From Nigrospora sphaerica (Eukaryota; Ascomycota; Sordariomycetes; Amphisphaeriales; Apiosporaceae), in contig JAGVVL010000001.1 in assembly GCA_018287875.1 (NCBI GenBank), forward strand, positions 62,001 to 126,000: a stretch of DNA of 64,000 nucleotides. Direction: 5' to 3'. Made by a program: the position numbers and the translations under genes. Below are positions 35,501 through 47,700 of the stretch, piece after piece. The notes below the pieces were generated by a model. The model made no database searches and had not been told where the DNA came from. It worked only from the letters and a program-made list of their open reading frames with translations. Positions within the stretch are counted from its first letter, which is position 1, and every line of letters starts with the position of its first letter.

Positions 35501-37127
35501 CGTACTGGTCACTCGCCGCCGGCGCGAGGTAGCGTGGCGATTCTATGACGGCATGCGCGTTGCTCCCGCCGAACCCGAAAGAGTTAACCGAGGCCCGTAA
35601 CATGGCACCCTCCGGCCAATTCACTGTTTCAAGACATCAAAGTGCCTATTTAGCACGATCTTTTTTTTATTTGATTTGGAGGGACTTCGATTCTGCTTAC
35701 TTGTGGATTTGGCAACCTGGACCTTGTAGCCCTCGAAGTCAATCTTTGGGTTTGGCATATGGAATGTCGGGTTTCCGGGAATAACACCGCGCTCCAAGGC
35801 CATGAGGGTCTTGATCAAGGCCGATATTCCCGCACCGGCTTCCGAGTGCCCGATGTTTGACTTAACAGAGCCAATGATCAACGGCTGTTGTCTGGTCGGT
35901 GCAAAGACAGCCGCCAAGCCTTTTACTTCAATGGGGTCTCCGGCCTGTAGTTTTTCTTCCGGTCAGTTGCGGGCTACAGCATCCACAGGATCCACCCTTT
36001 TGGGAGACATGACACTCTTCACTCACCTGCGTGCCCGTGCCATGGCACTCGAGAAATGCAGTGTCATTGAAGTTTGTGATTCCGGCATTCGCATATGCTG
36101 CCCGGATAGCGACGGCTTGGGCTTCCGAGCTGGGGTGAGTGATGCCCGGGGTCCAGCCATCGTTGTTGCAGGCAGTCCCCCTGATAACAGCACGTATCGG
36201 GTCGCCATCGCGTACAGCATCGTCAAGGCGTTTAAGAATCAGGCAGTTAACAGCCTCTGCACGAACGTAGCCATCAGCTTTCGCATCGAAGGTGTGACAT
36301 TTACCTGAGAGCGAAGCCGTAGCCCGCATCAAGCCGACGTCTTCGTTATGTAGAGGGTCGAGATACATGTTCACACCAGCGACGATCATTCCATCAGCCT
36401 GCCCCGACTGGAGATAACGGCATGCCACGTCGACAATAGTCAGGCTGCCAGAGCAGGCCGTGTCGATAGTCATACTAGGACCGGTGATATTAAAAAAGTG
36501 GCTGACGCGGTTGCTCTGGATGGAACGGCTAACACCGGGCGTTGTCGACTCGACTTGCTCGTCTGGATCACGGCCCTGAATAACCTCGTAGTCTAACAAT
36601 TATACGTGCATCAGCATCACGTGTCCAAGTCTGGTCTGCCAATACCAGGATGCCTAAGAACTGTGCTTACCACCGCACATTGATGCGACAAGGCACCCAA
36701 GCTGGCATGCGCTGATGCCTTCTAGCGTCATGCCTGAACTCTCCAGCGCCTCATATACAACTTCCAGGAGCTGCCTCTGCTGCGGGTCCATGCTGATAGC
36801 ATCGGCGGTGCTCATATTGAAGAACCTAGCATCAAACAGTTCGGGATCAATATCCTCGAGCCACATGCCACCGGGTGTGGTCATTGTGTGCGGCTTGCGT
36901 GATCCATCGTAATGGCCTTCCAGGTGGAAACGTGACTTGGGAGGCCTGTTTTCTGCCGTCTGGCCCTGTTCGAGGAACTCCCAAAATGCTTGAGGGTTGT
37001 TGTTGTGGCCTGGCAAACGACAGCTCAAACCGACGACAGCCACTGGCTCCTGGAGGTGTCGTTCGGTGCGCCGCGACGTTGGATTCGTGGGTGGTGTCTC
37101 GGCTTCATCGCGTACATAGGCCTTCAT
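29556..37127 (-). CDS. Highly reducing PKS 1: KS-AT-DH-psiMT-ER-KR-ACP, 2402 aa
   Basis: Exons (minus strand) 37127-36671, 36592-36027, 35944-35701, 35623-30858, 30789-30481 and 30422-29556; 7209 nt, in frame. KS (about 28-450) has [12 protein letters not shown], active-site DTACSGS (C199), HGTGTQ and [10 protein letters not shown] (about 565-880) has FTGQGAQW and GHSSGE (S662). DH has HDLL, then [17 protein letters not shown] and HPACMDSC. The methyltransferase region (about 1290-1500) is short, and its SAM motif is replaced by [14 protein letters not shown], so C-methylation is unlikely. ER keeps [19 protein letters not shown] and [14 protein letters not shown] (NADPH loop). KR has [19 protein letters not shown] and NYSAAN (catalytic Ser/Tyr). 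The ACP carries YGIDSLSA (phosphopantetheine Ser). No terminal TE or reductase, so an external release enzyme is expected; the hydrolase at 38.6 kb is the candidate. Expected product: a fully or variably reduced, unmethylated chain. Confidence 0.93.
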
Positions 37128-38584
37128 TTTGAATAGTACGTGCAGCGACGGAAAAACTTGGGATTGAGAGAAGGAAGCAGGAATGAAGCTATCTGATGTA
37201 TAGTTAGCTTTACCTCATAGAAGAGGACATATCGAGGAGGGCGGGTATTTAAAAGAACGGCTTAGCAGTACATAACATTGATAACTCTCACAACGGGGGC
37301 ATATATGCATGCTTTCACTCATCGTCATTAGAGTACATCTAAAACAAATTCATTTGTTCACTGACACCGATTCCTAATACCCTAGGATGAGAACCACGGC
37401 ACTTGCCTCTGCTAGTGTTACACGTGGAGGTTTGATAATGTCTAATGAAAACCGGCTGAATTATTACCGCTAAGTCGGTTTTAATATCCGCTGACCTCGT
37501 ATAGTTGCGAGGTGCAAAGTAAGCACAGAAGCCCTAGTAGCTAAATGAAACGGAGTTTCCCGCTAGTATGGGCGTTCAGTCGTCCCCTATCTTTAGAGGC
37601 TAGCTGTTATTCTCACCGCCCCTTGTTCTAGGCTTCAAGACTAGGTGTTTAGAGTTTAGTGACTGTCTGGTACTATTCATGCACGGATTTTGCTTTATTC
37701 TATCTCCTCTACCTTGTGGGATGTGTTATTTTATTGATCAATTGGTCGGCTTAAAAGACGAGATGTGAGCTCCGACGGCTAAAGAGTACTTATACCACCT
37801 TAAAAGTGCATGAAGTATACGCAACTAGAGATTGCAGTAGGGCGTTTCGCCCAACCCCTGTCTTGCACTGGTTGGTCAAGCTAAAAACTACATTCCTCAA
37901 GTCCTAGGAGATCCGCCCGACGCCCCCTCATGAACCTTGGTCTCCAGCGAGATGTACATGCGAAAGATAAGAAGATAAGTGGGTTTTCACCTTCACTGGA
38001 GACGCTCATTCCAGGAACTTTCTGGCCGGATGTCAGAACTGTTGATCGCCCCGGCGCGACCGATCATTAAGGTTGAGTCCATCCTACCCACCTTACAACC
38101 TAAAACACGAGGTCACCCACGCCTCAATCAATGCCAGTATTATGGGGCTTTCCCTTATCTCGGCATGGCAGTGCACTATTTGTCTGTGCGGCCAGTAAAG
38201 CGGTGGCAAAAGTAGGGACCCAGAAATGATATCCTGCACAAATTACAAGGAATGGAAAAGAGCCAGTCCAAGTGGTCCGCCACATAGCAAAGACGTGGCC
38301 TTGAGTCACGGTTTGAACGCTCGGAGTACGAAAGCGGACTAGCGACGACTTGTTACTGGGGTTACATCTAACCTGGACTTTTCATTGATACCGTAATGAT
38401 GTTCATTTTATAACGGGCACATTGTCCTCTAGGAACGCAGACAGGTCTGGTGTGTAGTGTGTACATAAGCAGCATCTATAGGCACCAAAAACCGTTGACG
38501 ACATTCTATCATATCTTCAAACAGCCTTTCGAAAGTTTACCGTGGTCATAAATCGTCATCACTTTAGTAACAACTACTATCACA
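37128..38584. promoter_or_regulatory. Divergent promoter region between HR-PKS 1 and alpha/beta-hydrolase
   Basis: 1.46 kb with no gene. A TTTAAATA box (minus strand, about 37245-37254) lies about 120 bases upstream of the PKS 1 start. The hydrolase starts at the other end, so the two can share control. No binding site could be assigned to the cluster regulator. Confidence 0.5.
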
Positions 38585-39535
38585 ATGGAGAAATATGAAA
38601 CGGTTGAGTTCAAGACTCTCGATGGCCTGACCCTTAGGGGTACACTCTACCCAGCAAAGCAGAGAGGACCGGCCGTGGTCATGATGCCGGGAGTATGTTG
38701 AAATGACCATTCCAAGGATCATCGGCTAATACTGCGTGTTTAATAGTTCAACTGGCCGCGTGAATACATGATCACGGACTCAGCTGTATATTTCCAGGAG
38801 AATGGAGTTACAGCAATGGCCTTTGACCCGCGCACCATTGGCGAGAGTGACGGCATGCCACGTAACGATAACAACCCGCACAAGCAGATTGAGGATTTTC
38901 ACGACGCCTTAACCTTCATGAAGTCGTTGCCCATGGTCGACCCCCAGCGCATCGGAGTCTGGGGCTACTCTCTGAGCGCAGTTGTCGCCCTCGCAGCCGC
39001 CGCCATGGATAAGCGGGTCAAATTCGTTATCGCCATGTGCCCAGCTACAGTCTTCGAGTTCCCCAACGCGCGGCAAATCCTCAGAAAAGCCATCCAGGAT
39101 CGAGAGTCACAAATGAAGGGAAACAAGCCACTTTATATCCCGACCTTCTCGCGGACTGGCCTCACCCCGACGGGTACGTCTCAAGCATGGAACACACACG
39201 ACATCATGAAGCTAGAAAAGATGCTCGAGGACGGCCGCGTTAACGGCGTAAATCCGAGTGCCACCATCCAGACCTACTACCGTGTTCCTTTCTGGGAGCC
39301 CATCGGCATTATAAAGTACCTGGAAGGAACGCCGTCCTTAGTCCTCACGCCTGAAAATGATTCTATATCTCCTGCAGCAAGACAGAAGGACTGGCTCTTT
39401 GCTAATCTTCCCGAACCTAAAGAACATCATATTGAACCAAATTGTGGGCATATGGACATTCTCAGCGGCGCGCCATTCCCTGTTGTTATGGCCAGGCAAA
39501 TGCAATTCATAGATACTCACGTTGGGCTTGAGTAA
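38585..39535 (+). CDS. alpha/beta-hydrolase, polyketide transferase/thiohydrolase type, 298 aa
   Basis: Exons 38585-38692 and 38747-39535 (54-nt intron, GTATGT..TAG). The alpha/beta-hydrolase fold has oxyanion region MMPGFNW (about 33-39), nucleophile elbow WGYSLSA (S111), acid TPENDS (D241) and NCGHMD (H271), a complete triad. The size and the [16 protein letters not shown] start match the fungal family that includes the fumagillin polyketide transferase (Fma-AT) and HR-PKS thiohydrolases; this placement is from memory of the family, not a search. It lies between two HR-PKSs that lack release domains, so it probably offloads a chain by hydrolysis or transfers it to an acceptor alcohol. Which PKS it serves cannot be told. 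No signal peptide; probably cytosolic. Confidence 0.85.
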
Positions 39536-40329
39536 TTGACTTTCCCAGTCGAAATGGGGTTCATGTTTCGAGGCCTTTTGGGGGGTTGATTATTGTGGCA
39601 GAAAAGCGAATCCGCATTTGCCATTGACCAACTGCGCCTTATTTATGCGAAAACTATTTTCATCGCTATGTATTTCCCTTCTAGAATAGATTACAGTTAA
39701 CCAATCCCTCCCTTATATAAAACAACACCGCCTCTAGAGTTTACATATATTGGTATAAGTTTAAGCAGCCCGCGACTGGCATTAGGTTACCCATCTGTCC
39801 TTTTTAGTCTCTTTTGGCTACAAATTCCTTGATCGGTATTGTGGACTTAAGAAACTGTGTCACAGGGATAGGGGAGAAGATCGAGAGCCTTCAGTTAGAG
39901 GTCACCGCTGGAGTTCCCGGAAAGCGACAAGGAGTGACACTTGCCTATTTACAGGGTAGTGGCCGATGAATTTGTGGTGGAGCTAGTTGCATGCTGGCCG
40001 GTGTAGGCCTCGGGTTTCGGATTATGGAGCGGCGATAGGACTAGCCAGTTATCTCGTGACGCCAGTTACCGGGTGCATGAGTCATAAGCCGATTTTCTCA
40101 CTGGGCGGAAACCCGTGCGCCGGCTCCTGCCGCATCCGGCCGCTTTAGTCAGGGGTTAGGGCGCGGGGATAGCCGTAATTAGGGGACAAGGCACGAAAAG
40201 TCGATGAATGACTCGAGCATGGGCGGTGTGCAAAATCGTTCGATTCTGTGCCTGAAACCCTGAGTGTACTCGACGACCGCCTGGCTGCGTCGTATTTCGC
40301 ACATATGCAAAGGGAGAACACGAGTAACC
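39536..40329. other. Intergenic region after the hydrolase
   Basis: No gene seen. Contains direct repeat A2 (39601-39655). Confidence 0.5.
39601..39655 (+). repeat. Direct repeat A2 (right of the hydrolase)
   Basis: CAACTGCGCCTTATTTATGC core plus flanks, same orientation as 29407-29454. The two copies bracket PKS 1 and the hydrolase. Confidence 0.6.
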
Positions 40330-41120
40330 ATGTCGTCGTCGTCCACCCTTGCCGCTGACGCGCCAGCAGAGGACACACTGGCCGGTTTCGGGCAGCGCCA
40401 AAGCACCATCCCCACCCCTCTACCTGCCGACGTGCGCGTCACGGGCTAAACGGTCATCATCACCGGAAGCAATGTTAGGGTTGGTCTGGAGGCATCACGC
40501 CAGCTTCTCAAGCACGAGCTCGCCAACCTGGTCATGGCCGTGCGCTCACAGGCTAAGGGCGGCTCTGCGGCCGAACGGCTGCAAAGGGCCTTCCCGATGC
40601 GAATTTGTGTGTATAGCTACTGGGTATCACTTTGTAGAACTCTATTCGTAGCTTCGTCAGCCAGTCCGAGTGTCTACTGCGCATTGAAGTAGCTATTCTC
40701 AACGCTGGCGTGAAGGTGCCCTCGTATGAGACTGCTGCGACGGGCCACGATGCACTATAGGTCATCTACTGAAAGCTTTTTTTCGTAATGAACCTACTAA
40801 ACTTCTCAGATCTAAGCGGGGCTCCATCACCTCGAGGCCGCCATCACTCCTTATTATCGGCTCAGACATAGCTTACTCGCCCTCATTAACAGCCACATTG
40901 CAGAGCAAGAGATCGATTTTATCGAAACTAAACACTCTGGAGGTCTACAGGAAACTACACGAGGACTAAGTCCCTCCTGGTTTTCTTCATTACCAAGCTA
41001 GCCGAATTTCTTGACCTTCGCGAGCTTCTCCCCACCGCGTCGAATCCTGGATTGACTGCCGGGATGTGGCCCCATTCCGAATGGCCTATGCTCGGGCGGT
41101 GATATTTCGGTAACGTCAAG
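40330..41120 (+). pseudogene. Broken short-chain dehydrogenase/reductase
   Basis: From ATG 40330 the frame reads MSSSSTLAADAPAEDT and then DVRVTG*TVIITGSNV, with a stop where relatives have a lysine (GKT). It continues RVGLEASRQLLKHELANLVMAVRSQ, the Rossmann NAD(P)-binding start of an SDR. A second block in another frame reads RIEVAILNAGVKVPSYETAATGHDAL (about 40681-40760). Weaker traces continue to about 41.1 kb with stops and frame changes. The catalytic region is not recoverable. Probably a former tailoring reductase of the cluster, now dead; the remaining base composition is GC-rich at first and AT-rich later. Confidence 0.7.
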
Positions 41121-41769
41121 GCCTTTTGTGCCCCTTTTCTTAGCAACAATGCGTCAATATACCTCGACACTGCCCTTTTCCAAGGAGCTGAGGCTCATAG
41201 AAGTTTTAACAGTGACTTGTCTATCAAACCGTAAGCCATCCCTTCGACCCCCTGAGCCCTTATATTTTGCTAACAACAACTATCTGTCACAGTTATGCAC
41301 TAAGGAGGGTTAGGAGTTTACTTCAAGGCTTCTAGCTGAGACAATGGAAGATTTAGATACTGAAGACGGCTCGTAAATCAACTTGAATACCCTCTTCCTC
41401 CCTCTTTATCATTATGAAAGCTTCATTTATTCTCCCGTTAGCTGTTGCCAACTACGAGTGAGAAGAAACGAATCGTCAGCAAGTCAAACTAAACTCATTT
41501 GTCATGCTGAGGGGTTGTGTCGTAACCTGGAGCTATTCACGAGCCTCGGCATTAGTTCCACAATTTACGTGCAACTTCAGAGGCTGCACTAGCAGCTACA
41601 CTTCAGTACTGTCTTGTCAGACATTTTTCATTTGTTCTTTCTCATATATCAGCTTCCAACTCAACTCTCGGCGCCCTTTCCAGAGTGGCAATCGAACTCT
41701 GCGTCTAAATAAGTCATCTTTCTCTTTAAACGCTTCTACTACCTGAACTGTCTAAAAGTGTGAATCTAA
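41121..41769. other. AT-rich intergenic stretch
   Basis: Nothing recognisable between the SDR remnant and the 3' end of HR-PKS 2. Confidence 0.5.
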
Positions 41770-44700
41770 TTATATAACGCCCATCTTCTCGGCAATAACC
41801 TTAGAAAGTTTAGTGAAGGTAAGATCAGGTGCCAACAGCTGCTGAAAAGGATAATCCAGGTTGAATTCCTTAAAGAGCCAGGTGCGCATCTCGGCACCAA
41901 TCATGCTGTCCAGACCGTAGCTGGCGATGGAAGGCCCGTCGAGCTCGATGTCCTCGGCGGGGATCATTAGGATGATGGATACCCGCTTGGCGACGTGTGC
42001 CGCGATGGTCTGCAAGACGGCCGCCTGGCCGCCCTCGGCCTGGGCCGCCTGGAGGGCCTCAGCAAGACTCGCACCGCCACCGGCACAGCCGGCGCCACCT
42101 CGGCCCGCAATTTCGATGCTGTGCCGCACGTGGCAGAAGCGCGCGTCACGGTACCAGTAGATGTCGAGGCTGTCAGCCGGGGCGGCGGCGAGGGTGCGAC
42201 TGAGCGCAGTCGCTTCCATGCCCAGGACAAGGGGGTCGCCGCCCCCTCGGGCCATGGCATGCTCGATGCCGCGCAGCATCTCGTACTCGTCAATCCCGTA
42301 GAGGCCCTTACGCATTAGCGACTCCTCAAGCCCGTCAGCCTCGGCCACGACGCCGACGTCGAGTATCATGGGCAGCACGAGCGCCGTGGCGGGCAGGCCG
42401 CGCGCATTGCGGAATCTCGCTAGCGATTCCAGCACCCCGTTGGCGGCCGTGTAGTTGCTCTGGCCCGTGTTGCCAAGGAGCGCCGAGATGGAACTCGTGA
42501 GCACGAAGAAGTCTAGCTTGAGCCCCGGAATAACTTGCAGGGCCCGGTGCAAAGCCACGGCACCGCGCGCCTTGGGCGTTACGGCCGCCTCGAAAGCCTC
42601 GTGGTCCATGCGCTCAAACATGCCATCGCGAAGCACCATCGCAGCGTGGACGATGCCACGGAGAGGCCGCTCCGCCGCCACCTGGGTAACGACGCCCCGA
42701 ACTGCCGCCTCGTCGGACGCGTCAGCTCGGAAGACCTGGGCTGTCGCACCGGCCTGGATGATGCTTTCGACAACAGTTGCCGCCTCAGGCTTATCGGCGC
42801 CCGACCGCGAGATAAAGGCGAAATTCCGCGCACCAAGCTCCATCATGCGTTTCGTTAGACTGCGGCCAAGGCCGCCAAGGCAGCCGACCAAGAGGTAGAC
42901 GGCGTCATCGGACAGACGGCAGGTGGTGGCTTGTGGCACCGTCTATCATGCGTTAGTATGTTTAGCTGCGTGAACAGGGAAGCAAGAAAGCGTAAACAGG
43001 TACGAACCTTGAACTTGCTCTCGCCCGGGTGGAGACTGACAACGGGCGGCTTCTCTTTGACCGCGGGCACCTGGGCCTGCGTGGCGACCAAGTCGCGGTG
43101 CTGCTCGATCTGGCGCAGGCAGCGCGCTAGGAGAGAAGACGAGGGCTTGACACCGGCAGGGGTTGATATGAAGCTAGTCCCCCGCGCGAAAGGTGTGGCG
43201 TCAGGCACCACCGGGGCCGAATCGGTGTTCAGAAGCAGGAACCGACCCGAGGCCGGCATACGTCGCCAGATCTCGCGGCTGAGCTGGTCAAACTTGTGAG
43301 CGAAGACTGTCACTGCGTAGCCCAGCCCAGACTGGGCTTCAAGTTGTCTGCCCAGGGCCTCGATGTCATCCGCAGTCAGCACACGAAGGTGACTGAAGGC
43401 GAACAGTGATGCGAACTGCTTTCGGTCATCCGGGGAGGCAGCCACGACGCTCAAGTCCCAGCCCTGCGCGCGCGATATTTGGGCGAGCGCGGCCATGGTG
43501 GCCGGCGGTCCCGGCAAAGCAACCAGGGGGTGGCCAGCCTGTAGCTGCGTTTTGCCGAGCACAAGGTCGACAACGGGCGGTAAAGGCACCAGAGCATCAA
43601 GAAGACTCTCCTCGCTGAGAGAAGGGCCCTCGACGCCAAGTGGGGTTGTCGCAAAGACGGACGTGCGAATGAGAGTTGTCAATTCCCCCGTGATGTAACC
43701 AACCGCACGCTGACCAATGACGGTTTCCGCCACTGCGCTACCGGCCTGAACGATGTTGCCGACCACGAAAATGCCATTCTGGCTGGCCGTTGGTTCTTGC
43801 GATGCGTCAACACGCATCTCCACCTCGTCTGGCGCCAGTACGCGGACCGGCTCCACAGGCTCCACACCCACGTCGCCGCCGTCTAGTATACGAACCTTCA
43901 TGACCTGATCTTCAGGATCGGGAAGAGGTTTGGTCTCTAGTTGGGCGAGCCGCGTCGCCTCGTCGAAGTCGCTGTTCAGCTCATCATAAGGCACGAGGCG
44001 CGAGATGTGCAGCAGGCCCTTGTCCAGCCAGAACTCGTTGTCGAAGCCCGAGTCGCGCGTGTCAGCCCGAGCCACGAGATCCACAGCGGCGCGGCCCAGG
44101 GCCTCGAGGCTCTCCTCCTCGCTATAGTCGAGCAGAACGACGCGCGACGCCGCCATCTCAGAGCAGAGGACGCGGAGGAAGCCGCCGGCCATGCCTCCCA
44201 CTATGGACCGGCCCTGCTGGACACCCCGGGTGAGCCAGAGGAGCCGGCCTCCGGAGGCAAATAGTCGTTTCAACCCATCGAAGGACTTAGGGTTCAAAGA
44301 CGAGAAGAACTGGCCACTCGTGTCGTCGACGAGGACGTGGGAATCGGAATCGCCCGTGAAATCGACCATAGTACGCTGCGTCACAGTGCTGCCTGCAGCC
44401 TCAAGGGCTCTAACCAGTCCCTCCCAGGGCTTGGTAGCGTCAGAGAAGGAGAGGAGTGTGATGGCCATGGGAGCATCGCCGTTGTTCATAGGCTTCCCAT
44501 CCGTCTTCTGCAGAGCGCTATATTGCGCGTTGTTGTCGGGCCTGCTAAGGACCCATCCCTCGTCCGTCACCAGCGGCAGCAGCAGTTGCGGATCAACACC
44601 GTCCGCCACCAATAGATCGAAAGTCTCGTCGCCAAAGACCGATGCCCAGTCCGCCACGTTCGACCCCAACGAGATTACCGAGACGCGGCCTTGAACCTTT

Positions 44701-47700
44701 TGGGAAAGGCCAGGCGCAGCATCGTTCAAGACGCCCAGTTTGACGACCGCATTGCCAGGGATATGTGCGATGGTGGAGTCGATGATCTCGGCCGGAGGGC
44801 AACCCACCACCAGCACGTTCACTAGAGGCTGGCGATGCACCACGAGGTCCAAAAGCTTGGTCAACTGGTCTCTGGCCTTGCCGTCCGATAGCAGCGGCAC
44901 AGCCTCATTGGCAGGGAACCGCGCCAGATCGGGCTTCCAAAGGACAGTGGAGAAAGGAGCGGGCGGTGCCTCGTCGCCAGTGGAGACGGGCACGGCGGCC
45001 TCGTATGCAACACATGTCAGGTTCTTGATGTCGACGAGTGTGCGGCGGCTCTGGGAGAGGAGCTGAGCGTGCGTGTTAAAGGATCGTCCGTCGCGGGCGT
45101 CGGTCCAGGCGAAAGCGCGACCGGGCGCGGGCGCCACATCCTCAGGCTGGGGCACGGCGATGGCCACCTCGTCGATGCGCGTGGGCACAACACCCCAGGG
45201 CATTTCGCGGTGGCGGCCGGCATGAACCGAGATGATGACAAGATGCAGGCACGCATCAATGGTGACTGGGTGCACGAGGGCACGTGACTCGCCCTGCACG
45301 CGGCCAGACACGTCACGCACCGTCACGGCGCCCGCCGCATGCGGCACGCCGCGCTCAGTCCGCGCCTGCTCCAACTGCTGGAAGGCCGGCCCGTACTCAA
45401 AGCCCACCCGCGCAAAGGCGTTGTACCAGCGCCGGCCCGGAACGTGCTGGCTCAGCGCCGTCTCAAGCACGGGAACGCGCGCCTGGCGCTTCGACAAGGC
45501 GTCGGCGGCGCCCGTGTCGGCGTGGACGGTGCCCTGGCAATGCATAATCCACTCGCCCGATTCGACACACGACTCAACGGTGAAGGTATGCCACCCAACC
45601 GCCTCAGCCGGCTTCAGGGTCAGCAGGGTCTCGACACCTTCCTCTTCACGGTCGGGGATGGCGAGGGGCGCCTTGATCTCAATGTCGCGCAGCGTGACGC
45701 CCTGGAGCGACACGCTCTGGCCACTTTCCACCTCATCCCTTTCGGCCTTTTCTGCCGCGTCGGTTTCGTGGACTTGGCGAATGGCCTCGATAGCCATAGC
45801 GAGGTAGCCGGCGGCCGGGAAAATGGCGGTACCACCCAGTCGATGCTCGTGGAGCCACGGGACGTCACGGACGCGGAGGACGTTGCGCCAAGCGCGCGTG
45901 GCCGCCGAGAGGCCGGAGATGCGCCCGCCGAGCAGGTCGTGGCGCGGGTACGCGAGCGCGCGCTGCTCGGCGCTCGCCCGCGGCTCCGCCCAGTACTCGC
46001 GCTCGTAAAGCCATGGGTATGGCGGCAGGTCGACCAGCAGATATTGCGTGCGCGACTTGCGCAGGCCCAGCTGCCCGTGGCTGTCGTATGCCGGTGCGTT
46101 AACTTCAACCAGGTTCAGCGGGTAGCCAGCCACGAAGAGCGCGCCCGCCGCCGAGAGGATCTGGTCCGCGTCGTTCTTTTGCCGCACCATGGACGCCACG
46201 TAACTGAATTGGCCCATCTCGGCCGCCTTGCAGATCTGCTTGAAGGGCCCGGCGAGGGCCGAGTGCGGTCCGATCTCCAGCGCGACAATCACGTCGCTGA
46301 AGGCCTCGTCCGCGCCTAAAGCGCGAATAGCCTCGTCGAAGCGCACACGCTGGCGTAGATTCTGACTGAAGTACCCTGCTGGCAGCTCGTCCTCAGCCAG
46401 TAACTTGCCCGTGACAGACGAGATCATGGCCGAGCGGGGGCGAAGGCAGAACCGATCCTCCTCGCTCAGCCGCTCCCGCGCTTCATCAAGCATCGACTCG
46501 TAGGCCGTGGCCACATCTTCCATGTGGGGAGAGTGGTAAGCGCGGCCCGTGCCTACCTCGCGCGCAAAGATGCCCTGGGCAGAAAGAGCCTCGCGCAGGC
46601 GTGTGATGGCATCGCTGCGGCCGCTGAGAGTCACACTCTGAGGCGAGTTCTCACAGGCAATGCACACTTCGGCCGGATCTTCTGGAAGCCAGTGCTCGAC
46701 CTCCTCTCGACCCAGGCCGACCGCCATCATAGAGCCGGCGCCCGAATGTGACTGGACGGCTGCGCCACGGCAGTAGGCCGCCAGCATGGCCTCGGCCGCG
46801 CTCACGAGGCCGGCCGCATAGGCGGCGGCGATTTCGCCCGACGAATGACCCACGCTCACGGCCGGCTCGACGTTCCAATGCGCAAAGAGATCGACGAGCG
46901 CGATCTGGATAGCCGTGCACAGCGGCTGCGCCACCGAAGGCTCGGAGATGATCTTGCTCGTCTCGGTCGGGTCGGCCAGAAGCAGTTCGGCCAGCCGGAA
47001 GGGCGGCGCGGGCTTCGCACGGCGGAGAACTCGGTCCAAACTGTGGATAACGTCGGCAAAGAGGGGGAACTCGGCCATAGCTACCCGGCCCATACCGGCC
47101 CATTGCGCCTGTTTCACACAAATCAGCGTCTCGGGAGTCTTTTGATCAATAATTTTGGCATGCCTTCCAGGGACGGGGTGGACACGGTGCTGTTGAATTA
47201 CGTACCCCTTGACCAGTGAAGATGAAAGCTAGGTGCGGTGCCTTCTTCCGCATAGTTCCAGCAGACTGCATAACCGCCGCATTATCAAAAGCGGCCGCCT
47301 CCTGGCCCTCGCGGAAAATGGTGAAAGTCCGTTGACTGAAGGCCGTGCGGTGCAGGTTGAGAGTATGGGCCAGGTCGATGCCGTAGTATTCGGGGGCGAC
47401 CGCGGCGATATCCGAGACGACCCGTGCCAGCGTCTTTCTGTCATGGGCCGACATGCACACCAGCATTGGCCGCTCAGTGGAATGATCGTACTGAGCCCTG
47501 CGCCTGGGTTGGCCGTGACGGTACTATTGGGTTGGCGAAGCGGTTTTGGTGAGCGACGACGCCAGTCAAAGACCAAGCATGGCACGGGAGGAGAACCTAC
47601 GTCGGGGTACATGGACTCTACAGCCTCGATAACGACGTGGCCGTTGGTACCGCCGTAGCCAAAGGAAGAGACACTGGCGCGGCGGACCGCAGAATCGCTT

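Noticed and set aside
41770..42940. Reading the terminal KR-ACP segment as a separate SDR gene
   Set aside because: Splicing at 42943-43007 joins it in frame to the main PKS 2 exon, and it ends in an ACP.
45339..46319. Long plus-strand open frame (over 300 codons) antisense to HR-PKS 2
   Set aside because: Lies wholly within the AT/DH coding region of the PKS in a GC-rich stretch; its composition is the shadow of PKS codons and no domain is readable.
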